Position numbers and translations under genes: made by a program. Below the pieces are notes generated by a model. The model searched no databases. It saw nothing but the letters and a program-made list of their open reading frames with translations, and was not told the DNA's origin. A DNA stretch of 64,000 nt from Hymenoscyphus infarciens (Eukaryota; Ascomycota; Leotiomycetes; Helotiales; Helotiaceae): NCBI GenBank assembly GCA_001414345.1, contig LLCB01000082.1, positions 62,001 through 126,000 on the forward strand. Reading direction: 5' to 3'. Positions within the stretch are counted from its first letter, which is position 1, and each line of letters starts with the position of its first letter. This document shows positions 35,869-47,551 of the stretch, piece by piece.

Positions 35869-36710
35869 TTTCATTAGTGCTTTAGACAATTAAGCTAGTA
35901 GAACTACTCATTTTAGTACAGTGGGGTTAGCTCGAATTCTACTTGCGGGGTTTTTCGTACCTCCAAGAACGTTTCGCGGATAGGCTCGCGCATTTATGTA
36001 TGTACCTATTGAGATAGAAGAAACTGCTTTAAAAGGGGAATTAGCAATCCAATTTTTCAGATAGTACCAGGGAACATAAAGCCCCCAGTCTCTTATTTTG
36101 GTGGAAAACCAATTGATGAAAGAGAAGGCGGGCAAGATGGCAAGTTTCTTTCAGGTGCTATGATAGTCCATTTCCCAGGCTAAATTGTGTGAGAATATCA
36201 CTGATGTATCTCAGAGAAGTTATGCCCTTACAGTGAATCTGTTAGCAAGTGAAGGCCCTCTTTAGGTGAATTTAGCCATGTGAAATATGTCTAAAACTCG
36301 CTCGCTTAGCTCCAGAATAGGGGGGCAGACCACTTGACAACAAGAGGAGCAATAAGATTCCAGAATAATTGGGAAGAATTGGATTGTAGACTTTTAGAAT
36401 AAAATACCCCCTGGTGAACAACATGGTTTACCAAAAGAGGCTAGAGGGTCGTTGCGTAGCCATTGCATAGCTAACCAGTAACTAGGCAATGGTTCAGGTT
36501 TTTACTTGACACCAATCTACAACCCAAGATCCCAATCATCAACCCAAAAATCTTTCAATAAAATCAATCACCGGCGGATTTCATTGACAGCTAGTCTCAA
36601 TCAATCCAGCACCAGAGTTGTCTCCTCACGCTGTAAGCTATTCCTTTTGAGAGCCTCCATTCTTTCTCCTCTTCAATCGACGCTAATTCTATGAGACAGC
36701 CACCGCAAGC
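35869..36710. other. Intergenic region, no gene supported
   Basis: No reading frame longer than about 75 codons is present. Bases 36,500-36,700 are rich in CAATC/CAACC motifs typical of a fungal leader and probably belong to the following 2EXR-like gene. Confidence 0.4.
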
Positions 36711-37469
36711 ATGTCCACCAGTCAACCCAACCTCGATGGTGTAACGGCCGAAACAACAATGGTGGGTACTCGTTCCGCTTTTCTCAAATAGCAATCCCCA
36801 TCGATTGAACTAACCACCGCACGATCAGTCACAATTCCATCTATTCCCCAACTTTCCCAAAGAGCTTCGCGACGCTATTTGGGAGTGGTCCGCCCTCCAG
36901 AACAAAAGCCAAGTTGTGCCAGTAAAGCTCAGAACCGTACTGAGCCCGACCAGCCCGACGTACCTGCTACTCCGAAGTTGGCATTTCTCCGAGCTCCTCG
37001 ACTCCTTGCCAACAAGGAGGCAAAAGATGGATATGAACGAGCGTCCCAATATCTCGACCAAGCCCAACTAGGACTGAACCACAAGATCCATTTTGGTCCA
37101 ACAGACACATTGCTCTTTTGGGCTGACGACAATCTGCATCTGCCACTTTCTCTCCACCCCAACATCTTCAAGAATAAGGATACCCGCGCGTGTCTTGTGG
37201 AAATACGGTATATTGCTATCGAGGCAAAACTCCTCTTTAGCACAACCCTCGCCGCCGTTAACTTCAATTACAAAGTCTTGAGAAAGTTCATCCGGCAGTT
37301 CCCGAATCTACAAAAGGTCACGTTCGTTACAAACAACATCTTTGCGGTTCCTGGCTTCGTCATCGAAACACCTTGTTACCTTACTGAGCGTGGCGCAATA
37401 AAAACTTATCTTTTCGCGACAGGCCCATCGCCACAGTATATGTGGGGATCTATCACTAAGGCTGCTTGA
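36711..37469 (+). CDS. 2EXR-like protein with a very short putative intron or a frameshift
   Basis: Exon 1 (36,711-36,761) is joined by a normal 67-bp intron to 36,829, where FHLFPNFPKELRDAIWEW begins, the 2EXR opening helix. The rest (AFLRAPRLLANKEAKDGYER, then HKIHFGPTDTLLFWADD and downstream) lies in another frame ending at 37,469. Removing 36,916-36,953 as a 38-bp GT-AG intron restores the frame exactly and gives 217 residues, but 38 bp is shorter than fungal introns normally are. The alternative is a frameshift, which would make this a pseudogene. Function of the family is unknown; this is the second 2EXR gene in the window, not closely similar to the one at 21,982-23,025. Confidence 0.55.
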
Positions 37470-39096
37470 GATCTACTGGCTGCGTAGAGTGGGTTTTATG
37501 TGATATCTTTGGGGGGTGGTTGGAGAGGTTTTGTATTGGTCGGTTGGATAGGTAGGGATACCGACAATGCACCACCAGACAGTAGTAAATACAGAATGAA
37601 TGCTTCCCCATACCAGTGCCCATTTCTCAACCTTGTGAGTTTTAAGTTATGCTACAGTTGTTATTTCATTGACAATTTGGGACTGTTTCCTCCCTCTCGT
37701 TTCCGGGGGAAAGTCTCTCGCACTATGTTTGTTCGCATTTTTTGTATTTTTTCTATATTTCTGCTATTCGACTCCCAGCTCTTAAAACTTAAGCTTTGGT
37801 CTTAGAGGTACTATATGTATAAGCAACATGCTTATTCAGTCTGCAGGCCGTCGAAGTAGCTACCATGAAAGTTGCGAGTACCTATCGGGAGATTTAGTAA
37901 TTACAGTATTTATCAAGTTTTCACATGTCCACTTTCCCAAGTTCACAATTCCAGAAATAAAATTATATTTATGTTAGCCTACTCACAGACCCCTCCCAGC
38001 TTATTTCTATGCTCGCTTCGATATACTCCCACAAAGACGTGGGGGGGGGGGGTTGAGTGCTCTGTAGAAGATATCTCGTGTACTCTCTGGTGGAAGAGCA
38101 CCTCAACGATGGGGATATTTGATGATACCGGATAGCCCGTAACTAGAATGAGATTTCCTTAAAACATATCAAGTGGCATTGATGTGTAAAAACTCCAATG
38201 ATCGTTTATTGTAGCCTTTCTGAGCTAACAAAAGTTTCATAAGAAGGTTCGCTTGAACAAACTAATACTTGATATCACTCTCTTGATCGGTTGCAAAACA
38301 AACAAAGTGGCTCTCTTGAATGATTCCTAGAGTACTCGGAGAGTGCACTTTCAATATATTATATCAAAACAATGTGAAGGTTCGAAATAAAAGACTATGC
38401 AAGAGTGTGTCTACAAAATGCTGCCACTAGCAGCAAATGTGACGGTGAAGAATCTTGAATTCTGACGAGCGTTGGATAACAACTAGCAAAGAATTCCCAA
38501 ACCTTTAGGATTGACAAGCGACAAAATCGTCGATTCTTGCCAGTATACGTGGGCCACATCATATACAGAAGAAGGCTTGAAGTTCCCATGATTCCCAGCC
38601 ATCTGGGGGTCAAACAGAAGACGAAGAAGACAACAAATCCGCAGATTTGAGCACAAGTGGACTTGAACATAGTCTCTAAAAATGCACGAAAATCAATCAG
38701 AGGTTCCCGAGGTCCCATTCATTACCCCTCCCACAATCTGCCAATTATAAGTAAGAAGTTGTTGTGTGCTTTCCCGATTGCGGGTGTTTTCGGAGGCCCC
38801 AAACTGGAGGGGCTACTTATAGGTGCAGCGGTCCCCGCTATCGCGATTTTGGGGGTTTTTCTACAACACCATCACCAAACACAATGCGCCAGCATCATTT
38901 TCGCCAGAACCGATGCGCCAAACCGCCGAGAGGAACGTGACACGGCATCGAGTTCATATCAATCGTCGCAGTCGGCATAGCTTACCTCCACCCTGGTATA
39001 CCAGACTTTGCCTCGATTCCCCAGTCGCACCCAAGCCTACCAAGAAAGCACAACGCCGTGGGACAACAGGCAGTGCAGCCACGATCTACTGCCGTG
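37470..39096. other. Gene-poor region
   Basis: No gene is secure. A minus-strand frame at 38,395-38,718 (107 codons with an ATG at 38,718) contains two hydrophobic segments but has no recognisable family. A run of 12 G lies at about 38,040-38,052. Confidence 0.35.
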
Positions 39097-39533
39097 CTAC
39101 GTCTGGCACATTGTGTACTGGTTCGCCGGTACGGTAGCGCCGAACGGTTTGACTTGTACGGTCCAGGTGATGGTGTTGGAGTAGCAATTCTGGATCGCTG
39201 TGGTTTGGGGGATTCGGTGCGAGTTCACGAACATGCCTTGGCATTTGGAATACGAAGTCTTGAAGGGCAGAGGATGGATGCACCGAATTGAGAGTGTGCC
39301 ATGATCGAGGGACGGTGTACTTTGCTTTATTCTTGGCTGACGAGCTGGTGTACTTGTTACCGCAATTACACTGCCAATTTCTGATCTTCACAGATGTCCT
39401 ACAGACCATGGATTCGAATCACTCCCCTCTACCTACGTTTGCGATGCGATATCCGCACTTTGTTGTTTTGACCTCGTCACAAGGATCCTTACGCGCTATA
39501 CATAATGGAGGCTGAAAAGTGGCGATATTGCGG
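39097..39533 (-). pseudogene. Remnant of a cysteine-rich (possibly secreted) protein gene
   Basis: Minus-strand translation from about 39,530 downward gives a cysteine-spaced segment (PPLCIARKDPCDEV, TTKCGYRIANVGRGE). It is interrupted by one TGA (39,419-39,421), then continues in the same frame with WQCNCGNKYTSSSAKNKAKY. Further down the coherent frame shifts to one containing YSKCQGMFVNSH and NTITWTVQVKPFGATVPANQ, ending at a TAG (39,097-39,099). The spacing of cysteines resembles small secreted fungal proteins, but no signal peptide could be attached and I recognise no family. A stop plus a frame change suggest decay. Confidence 0.35.
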
Positions 39534-39787
39534 ATTTACAAGACGAATGTTTCAGGAAGATCTTGGATGGATTCGCTTCTTAGTATTAACGAGGGCCGTA
39601 AATGGCAAACATCTTCGTTTCTACTTGCCTCGCCAAGTCGCCGGATTCGAGACAGTTCAAGTGATTCAGAAAAGGGAACCGTTCGTCGACGGGAGGAGAC
39701 ACGCTCGAAGGGGTCACACCTTCCAGAACACATATCTTGGCTGGTTGTCCTCGAAGTTCGGACTCTAGGGAACAACGAGGTGAGATG

Positions 39788-40336
39788 TCACCCCAACTTT
39801 CCTTGGAATGGAAGCATGATGCCATTGCAACGAGGCACGGTAGTCGCAGTGTGACTGTCGAGGTTACAACCAAGGCTGGAATTACAAGTCCCACGACCCC
39901 AAGAACAAATGATGGAGAAACCCCCAAGCGCTTCATTCCCCTCTCTTAGATGGAGATACGAAGCCTCGGAGCCGACGACGAGAGTAATCAAGAAAGGGAC
40001 ACGAAGCGGTTGAACCTCTTCGTGGTAGGGACAACTCGAAGGACATCGGCGCGGGTTTGACCGGTACACAAGGGTTGCGATTGCCTTCCCCGTGAGGCCA
40101 CCAAGCTTCTCGTCGAGTTTCCAATCTTCTCTGGTCGCAGGAACAAAAGTCAATACTGACTTTGCTAAAGATCTTGCTTCCTTCACAGTGCTGATCGTGG
40201 CGCGACAATCGACTTCAGCTGAGACTCGTTCGCAAATATCCTCGCAAAAACACCTTGTGGGCGCCTGAGCACCCCGTGTTTCTTCAATCTTGGAAGTATT
40301 GACATTCATCTTATGTGGGTTGTTATCACTCTCCAC
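39788..40336 (-). CDS. Hypothetical cysteine-containing protein, 182 residues
   Basis: This open frame starts with an ATG at 40,336 and has 182 codons. It includes ten or more cysteines, with pairs CFCEDIC and CPSSCP, and a charged stretch TREDWKLDEKLGGLTGK. The CPSSC-type pair followed by an aromatic/basic stretch faintly recalls N-terminal regions of fungal ankyrin proteins, but no ankyrin repeat follows. It may be an exon of a larger decayed gene together with the cysteine-rich remnant downstream. I cannot name a function, and a chance frame is possible in this GC-richer segment. Confidence 0.3.
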   Translation of the reverse strand: MESDNNPHKMNVNTSKIEETRGAQAPTRCFCEDICERVSAEVDCRATISTVKEARSLAKSVLTFVPATREDWKLDEKLGGLTGKAIATLVYRSNPRRCPSSCPYHEEVQPLRVPFLITLVVGSEASYLHLREGNEALGGFSIICSWGRGTCNSSLGCNLDSHTATTVPRCNGIMLPFQGKLG

Positions 40337-41430
40337 ACTGCTTCAAGTGGCATTGCAAACGTCTTGTGGTTTTCACCAAGAGATATTGCACATCATTGCA
40401 ATGCAACCTCTTGAGCTAGCGACTTGGAAGCAACTTGGCTACATTTCTAGGTATGGCAGCCAAGCAGTGGATCGGTTTGCGAACGCGGTAAAGATCCACC
40501 GATATCAAAATGCGGACGATCTAGAGTGTTTTCAAGTCTAATTTGGGACAGGGAAGATTCAGAAAGGCTAAATCGGGGCGCAAGTGTTGCCAAACGTTGC
40601 AATGTGGTACTTGGACACTGCTTACAGTTATACAAGTACTTCATGGCGCGACCACATGGTAAATTATGTATTTTCCTTATCACGTATGATGCTTCTATGA
40701 CCCTCATTTTTCTTCTCGATCTTATCGCATGCCAATCTTTCATTTCATGATCCAGCGACGCAGTGATCGCTCAGAGTTTCTTGGCTCAAACGCCACCATC
40801 TTCATCATCTGTTTTAGTCGCCCCCAATCCTTACAGTCGAGCAAACGGGAAGGCAGCCGCATCTCTTGGCCACTTGGTCCAAAGTCAAACTGACCAGTGA
40901 CAGTTGCATTTGCGAAGACGTGCCCCTTAGCTCAAGACCGTTGGCGGGTCGGGACGAGGCTTGGTTCGACTGAGTTCGACTTGGGTGAACTTGTGACTCG
41001 TGAGAGAGTGAGATCTCTTGGCCGGGGGTATGCTCACATAGCCCATAGCCCATAGCCCTCTTTTAATGTACGGTGAGGTGGCATGTCACAGAAACACCAA
41101 GAGATTGGACGCGTTGCGGAGTGGGGGTTTGCAAGCCATGGCGACCTGCGAGCTGCCTACGCTACGGCCGACTACTGTACTCGTACATGCTGCTGATGCT
41201 GATGCTGATGCTGATGCTGATGCTGACCGACAGGTAGGTGCCCGGACCAGACGGGACTTTGATAAATACGCTTGAATGCGCCTGCCATTCTTCAATCCAA
41301 ATCAACTCACTTCAGCTCATCAACTACAACACTCAACATCATCGATTTCAATACCCAACACAATCAACTCAATCCAATAATCACTATCACCTTCTCCCCC
41401 CAAAACCAACAACCAACCAACTCCTTCATC
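40337..41430. other. Upstream region of the small serine-rich gene
   Basis: No gene is seen. A GATGCT hexanucleotide repeat runs at about 41,190-41,226. The last 150 bp are CAA/ATC-rich, the usual appearance of a fungal 5' untranslated region, and lead directly to the ATG at 41,431. Confidence 0.5.
41190..41226. repeat. (GATGCT)n microsatellite
   Basis: About six tandem copies of a GATGCT hexamer lie about 200 bp upstream of the small serine-rich gene. Confidence 0.85.
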
Positions 41431-41738
41431 ATGTCTTCCCAACAAGAATTCACTGCCACCCGTCTCAGTAAGAACCCCGCGCTCCCACACATAGCTTTGA
41501 ACAACAACTAACAATCAAATCAGACCGCTCTGACACTGCTTCCTCCATCTCCTCCACCGGTTCCTGGTTGGAACTTAGCCACACTCCTAACACCCGCGAC
41601 GCTCGCACCTCATCCGTCTCCTCCTCCTCTGGTGGATTCCTCCCCCTCACCACTACTCCATCCCGCCAAAATGCCACTCGCAACGTCACCGATGAGGAGC
41701 GCAGACTCTTCCTCCTAAGAGCACGCAACGGCAACTAA
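41431..41738 (+). CDS. Small serine/threonine-rich protein, 83 residues
   Basis: Two exons (41,431-41,467 and 41,524-41,738) are joined by a 56-bp GT-AG intron and give 83 residues. The N-terminus is MSSQQEFTATRL. The middle is a run of Ser/Thr (SDTASSISSTGSW, TSSVSSSSGG). The C-terminus has the charged helix VTDEERRLFLLRARNGN. The CAACA-rich leader immediately upstream supports the start. Low complexity and probable disorder with a short helical end suggest a small regulatory or binding protein, but nothing in the sequence identifies a function. The unusually long, repeat-filled flanks on both sides are notable for so small a gene. Confidence 0.6.
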
Positions 41739-42439
41739 GCGCCTTCTCATTTGCACCGGACAATCGTGGCCATGGCATCGACAGTACCTGACCCGCTGGT
41801 CGGAGTATAGGAATTTTTGAGATCTTCGGGCGCTTTGGAAGTGGAGAGTCTTCTTTTTGTGTGTGTTTCTTATTTGAGCGTATGGATTCGGGATAGTTTA
41901 TGGCGCAAAGCTTTGGGAATGGAATGGGTGGTGGCACATTATCTTCTTTACGGGGAACGTTTAGGAGGAGTTTCTGATCAAGACTTGAAGAGATCGCATG
42001 AGTGTATTGAAGACATTTCATTGTTGATGCGCGAGCTTGACTAGGATGGAGGACTTATTTTTACCAATCTTAAGATACCTTCACCACACTTTGTTTTGCA
42101 TGTTTGAAGACTTCTTTTTCTCTCTACATATACATATCGCTTCCAATGTTTGCCCTTCCAATGTTTGATTCCGTTTTGGCCTTTCCACAGCTATGGTACA
42201 GCGCAACCCCCAAAATTTGGATTTGAATTTCAAACGAGCATCACTAATATGAAAAACAGATAGAACGTCACCAGATCGAGAAATCACCGAGCTTATTGGT
42301 TGTTGCCCCCCCTCCATAAGCTCGTCATGACCCTCATATAAAAAAAGGCTTCGAAATCAAAAAAGTGTGGTGGGCGTTTCCCGCTCTTCCAACTACTTCT
42401 CCACCGACATTCAAGGATCTCGCAACCACCTCGTTCAAA

Positions 42440-42585
42440 AGACGATGCAAGACGATGCAAGACGATGCGAGTCGTAATCCGAGGACTCTCTTTCTATTCG
42501 TTGAAACGACGACAACGTGGGGGATCATATCGCGAAAGAAAGAATGTGCAAAGTGCAATGTGTAAAGTGCAATGTGCAAAGTGCC
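42440..42585. repeat. Short tandem repeats: gacgatgcaa units and gtgcaaagtgcaat units
   Basis: Three copies of a 10-bp unit (gacgatgcaa) near 42,440-42,470 are followed at 42,543-42,585 by alternating gtgcaaagtgcaat units. Confidence 0.75.
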
Positions 42586-42654
42586 CTCTCGGGATACCTG
42601 CATCATGGAGTGCATCTACTGTTTTGTCGGCGGGCAACCTGCATGTATGTATGT

Positions 42655-42765
42655 ATGGTAGTAGGGGTATGGTAGGGGTATAGTAGGGGTATGGTAGGGT
42701 ATGGTAGGGGTATAGAGTGCACAGCACAACCGTTCTGATCGACATGCAGAGAGAGAGAGAGAGAG
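42655..42765. repeat. Minisatellite (ggtaggggtat)n and (GA)n tract
   Basis: Several imperfect copies of a purine-rich unit of about 11-12 bp (ggtaggggtat) span 42,655-42,716. A GA dinucleotide tract follows at about 42,747-42,766. Confidence 0.8.
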
Positions 42766-43218
42766 ACCCTTGGATCTTGGATACACTTGGCTGATGTCCC
42801 ATTTTCTATTGGGTACAGTACAGTAAGCGGTTGCACGACGTGGCGCTCTTGCTTTCTGTGAGTGGTGTGGTGTGGTGTGTGCAGTGTGTATGCAGTAAGT
42901 ATGTGGTATGCAGTTTTCCTCCTTGGAAATGATGACTAGTGGGGTGGTGCCAGTGGGTTGTATGGAAGGGGGGGATAGAGATCGTCGATGAGGGAGGGAT
43001 TGCATCTAAATTTTGGTTTGCCTTTTGGCTTTGACTTGGTCTTTGTTGGTGTGGTGTGGGTACGATTATTTGGTGTGGAGGATTGAGTATGGATAGTTGG
43101 GTTAGTTGGTTGCCCTTTTGGTGTGGCCCATATCCACACCACTACCTACTTATCGAACGAACGAATGATGGTTTATAACTTGGGCACGCGCGGGGATTTC
43201 TATCCATCTTCATCATAG

Positions 43219-43460
43219 TACGGTGCGGTGCGGTGCGGTGCGGTGCGGTGCCTCACCTCAACACCATAAGCAGGGCAGCTGCGGGGATTTATTCGCTTTT
43301 TCTTTTTTTTCTTTCTTCTTCTTTTTTTTTGGTTTTGGCACTTATCTTCCATCTTTTTTCTGGTCTGATTTGGTGACTCTTCCCCCCCCCCCCTTTTTTT
43401 TTGATATTCGCGATTGGAGGTCCTGTACGAGTGCGTGCGTGCGTGCGTGCGTGCGGGGTA
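43219..43460. repeat. (GGTGC)n, poly-pyrimidine and (GTGC)n repeats
   Basis: About six copies of GGTGC run at 43,221-43,252. A long T/C-rich tract, including runs of about 11 C and 9 T, lies at 43,300-43,402. A tetranucleotide GTGC repeat lies at about 43,431-43,457. Confidence 0.85.
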
Positions 43461-43744
43461 TTCTTGATGTGTGTGGGTGGGCTTGGGTGGGGAGGAATGT
43501 TTGCTTCCATTGCTTGCGAAGTATGTGGGTTTGCTTATCTTATCTGTCTTCTGCCTAATCAATGGTGGTCTTTTGTTCCTTTACCTGGTCTGATTCTGAT
43601 TCTGATTCTTCTCACCATCCCCTCTCCCCTCGCTGAATTTCCTTTTGAGCTGGTTGAGGCGTCCCGACCCTGGTTTTCTGAGCTTGGTATTTGCGATTGG
43701 GTGACACCACGAGTGCGTGTGCGGAGTAAGACTGGCTAGCTTTA

Positions 43745-43798
43745 AGATTGTGGTGCTTTGAGATTGTGGTGCTTTGAGATTGTGGTGCTTTGAGATGA
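43745..43798. repeat. 18-bp tandem repeat, three copies
   Basis: The unit attgtggtgctttgagatt-type is repeated three times with almost no divergence, which suggests recent expansion. Confidence 0.85.
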
Positions 43799-46700
43799 GA
43801 GGGAAAGGAGGATTGGCGAGAGTGGAAGGCTGGCTGTGTAGCTGGGATCTTAAGGATCAACCACTTAAGCGCTTGGGTTCTAGGGCCTGAAAGCGAAGGA
43901 GATTTTTAGGTTCCCGAAGGTTTGGGCCAGGGTAAAGCGTAGATTTCTTTTGTGGAATGGGGGTGGTTTATATTCGCTTTCTCGTCGGTTTCCGAGGGGG
44001 GGGGTTTTTTGTTGCTGTTTTGGGGTTGGTGAGGGAAGGAAGGGATGGAGGTAGGATGGATTAGGTAGGTGTTTGCTGCATGGATTATTGTTCTGTGAGA
44101 TCTTCAAGGATTGTGATGCTTGTTTTTTTTTGTTTTTTTTTGGAGAGGGGTGGTGGGTTGATTGCTTCAAGCTTCAAGCTGAAGTCTCTTCTGGTTGTGG
44201 CTGATTCAGGAGGGGGGGGGAACTTGCTCATTGCGAAGTGACCTCTTAAATCGTGTCATTGGTTGGATTGAAGCAAGCCTGGCTTGGTTTTGAAGTTTCC
44301 TCCCAGTTATTGCTGTTGTGGTTGTTTCCAAAGCTGGGAACTTCTCTTGAATTATTGTCCTAGCAAACATGATTCTTCGCCATCTAGTATCTTCTCTAAA
44401 CATGTCTTTTTTCCTTTTACTTTTGGCTATCGATTTTGCTGGAGCATTCGGTGAGTACTATACGTGTGGTAGCGAAAAACGCATGGGGTTTGAGTGGTGC
44501 TGTTAGAAGACGCAGGGCATCCTCATTATCAACACACAACAAGGTATCCTCCACACCATATCGGATCATGGTGCTTTGGAAAATCGCGCGCTGAGAAATA
44601 AATTGTTGTTTCTTCTTCACCCATGCCTCCCTAGCCTCTTTACATGCCGTGGCTAAAACTGCTTGGCCGGTCGAAGGCTGTGTCGAACAATATTTCCCAC
44701 AGCGTCCTCCCTCCATCGTGTGTTTATGAGCCTTGCGGTCACGGTCTGCGGGGGTACTGCAAGGCTCCAAATTGCCTTTTGCGGCTCTGACTGCGAGCCT
44801 ATGTGAAAGTCTTATTAAGTTACTCTTTTCTTGAAGTCTCCCTCCAAGGACAGGACATTGCCTGTATGTTGAAGGGGGGGGATGGGGTTGAATTGCCCAA
44901 TGACTTCGTTTTGAAGTTGTGGTAAGGGATGATCATTTTACCTGTCCGTTTATCGTACTTGAAGACTATTTGCTACAAATCTGGAGAGTTTAGTTGTACG
45001 TAAAATGTAACCAGTTCCTAATTGGATCAGCTTTTACTCTTTTCTACCTCCCCCTCCCTAAACACTTCATAAGGGGTCTATAGTTATGTTTTTCTCTTAT
45101 AATAGTTTTCTAGTTAAAACTCTCTGGAGCTTCTTCTCGTGTGTTTTACAATTATTAGATTCGCTTCTCTGGGTCAAATCCTGGTATCCTCAGCTTTCAG
45201 TTAAACTATAGCTCAAATAAGCTTCTAGATTCATACTCCTTCTTTGTCGGTGAACACTTGTTCCGTGCCCTTGTACTACTCTTCCGTTTGCTGGTAACTC
45301 TTCTCCTGAAGTAGAGTATCAGAGAAGCATAGCCAGCGCGATATTAACAAAGCTCGTTCCATATCTTTCATATTTTGAACTTGACGATGCTTCTAAGAAG
45401 CGAAAGACACCTTGATTCTTACTATTATTTTCCTTTCTACTGCCGCTCTTAAAGACTCTGTCTATCTACTGCTGATATTCAGAATCTTTGCTGGTTGGTG
45501 GCCAGATCCGCCTTTGTTACGTGATTCAATTTGTGTCCCTGCAGGGAACAGTTGGACAAGGGAGTAACGTATGTGCTTAACTGGCATGTGATTTACCACC
45601 TGTCTCAGGAACGCTGCGATATCAACCCTATTATCCCGGATGCAATTACATAGTTCACTGTGGCATTGAAATAGACGTTGGACTCAGAAGTGACGCAATT
45701 GTCTACACCCGAGAAGACACGCTGCTATTATTCCAAGCTGGCTCTTGTACTTCTTGAATTTCTTAACTATAATTTTTCGAGGGTTGACCCGAGAAAGTGG
45801 AAAGTGCAAATAATCATGTGTAGTTCGTCTATCACCTCAGTACTGAGAACTTGAAAGTAAAACAGCAGTATGACTCTAAGTGAAGTGCTTGCTTTGGTTG
45901 TGTTTCATCTCCTTGCTTCTAGTAGAAACAACTTCACATGTAATTCTCTCAAAGCTTAAATTGGGGTCAACACAACTCAACTCGGCAATGATCCAACTTG
46001 AAGCGATTCAACGCAGTTTGTTTTTTGCAATCACCATACTGAGGTGCGATATATTTACTCTATTGAGACTGAGGGAAATTGTGAGTCATTCAGCCTTCAA
46101 GCTCTTGCAAGCTGAAACTTATCTCATTATTCTTGGCATTGTCTCTTTCTCGTTCTACTGGTAATTTTGAAGCTTGTACGGAATCCTTTGGATTTATTTG
46201 AATCTAGGTGTAGGATTCTGCCTAGAGAGACGAGGAAAGTTGGAAAATTCCACCTATTGATTCCAGAGCTTGGAGATTCAAGGCAATCGTGATGGGAGAA
46301 TGATTTTACGACGAACAATGAAATGGGTATTTGAGCTTCTTTTGAGATTCTATATTACTTTAGTTGGTTGAGATAAGGTTGAGATAAGTTAAAGAAGAGA
46401 ATAAAGTTATGGCGATAGATGAAATCAAGAGATGATGTTCTTATTGTTTGATGTTTTTTTGTTACTCGAGATAGTGGAGATAATTAACACTAGAGAATGA
46501 AGTTGCGACAACTAATGGAAAAATCTAAACTACGGTTGGTTCTCTCTAGTACCTAAGCTTTTTTAAATCACAATGCTCAACATTCAGACATTAATAGTCT
46601 AAAATCGCTTCGTCGATTGGAGTGTATTCTAAACCGCATAACAGTAAGCGTCGAACACGACTCTCAAAGAACTTCAAAGCATGAAATGTGTGTAAAAGTT

Positions 46701-47551
46701 AGTAAAAAGAAGTGACTCTTAGGTGTGGCAAGCGTCTGAAGAACAAGTCCTTTGCGAATAATTATGTCAGTTTGGGTCCGAGTTGTTGGAAGCCGCAATC
46801 TGACGCGAGCGCTGTATTTTAGTGTACTTCCGGGGCTGAAATGCACACATTGTAGTCACGCATTTCCCTATGGATTCAGGGAATCCTGGGCACTTTATAG
46901 AGCATTCCAGTGGGCCGACCTGCTGTAATGTCCTGTGCTCTCCATACTTTTGTTCGAGTTACTCGAAATTTACTCAGAAATACATGCGGAAATATATCGG
47001 AAGTATACGGAAATATTTGCTTAGAGCTAATACCTATTCCGGATCTCGGAGATATATGCTCGGAGATATATGCTCTGAGATACAATGTGCTCGTCGATAT
47101 AAACTCGGAAATGTTCACTCGGGGAGTAATCTACGAATGTATTTGAGAAATGAACAGTATCAGTTTCACACTCACAATGATTAGAGGCTGCTGTAGGCGC
47201 TTTATAAAATGGTCGCTGTGTGTCTTTTTCAGAGGGGGTATTTCTCACACTCAAAGGCCAACCGAAATATCAACTTGTAGTAATAGTCATTTCTAATAAG
47301 ATATGACACATTCCGGCACGATTATTTGGTTTGCCCATCCCAATACCATTTACTATGAAGTGGAGCTACATAAATTCTGATGGAAGATTCGAGGTAACCA
47401 CAAGTACTCTCATCATCAAGATTATTTTCACAGATTCCCTCAATTTCCCGATGCCAGACCCCATACAAATATCGTAGCCACAAATTCGGATAGATCGCTT
47501 CTCCACCACCCCAGATTTATTCCCGCTACTTCCCTATTTCTCCTTCCCCAA

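Larger units (their letters stand above)
41739..47551. other. Long gene-poor region with a microsatellite field
   Basis: These 5.8 kb have no secure gene. From 42,440 to 44,220 simple repeats dominate (listed separately). A minus-strand frame at about 44,417-44,716 (about 99 codons from its first ATG) has no family resemblance. From 44,900 to 47,550 I see only short frames; at about 47,030-47,110 a motif like ctcggagatatatgctc repeats two or three times. Confidence 0.4.

Noticed and set aside
38395..38718. 107-codon minus-strand frame with hydrophobic segments
   Set aside because: It has an ATG but no family resemblance, and its composition is near what chance gives; not strong enough to call a gene.
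41066..41295. 69-codon frames on both strands through the GATGCT repeat
   Set aside because: Repeat-driven open frames; the leader of the small gene at 41,431 overlaps this region.
43200..43740. Overlapping open frames of about 110-120 codons on both strands
   Set aside because: They consist largely of translated simple repeats (GGTGC, GTGC, poly-pyrimidine), which stay open in several frames by chance.
42440..43800. Tandem repeats considered as a CRISPR array
   Set aside because: The units are directly adjacent with no unique spacers, differ from one another, and the genome is fungal.
44417..44770. 117-codon minus-strand frame
   Set aside because: It starts at TTG (first ATG 18 codons in), has no recognised motif and no promoter-like leader; kept only as a remark in the intergenic entry.
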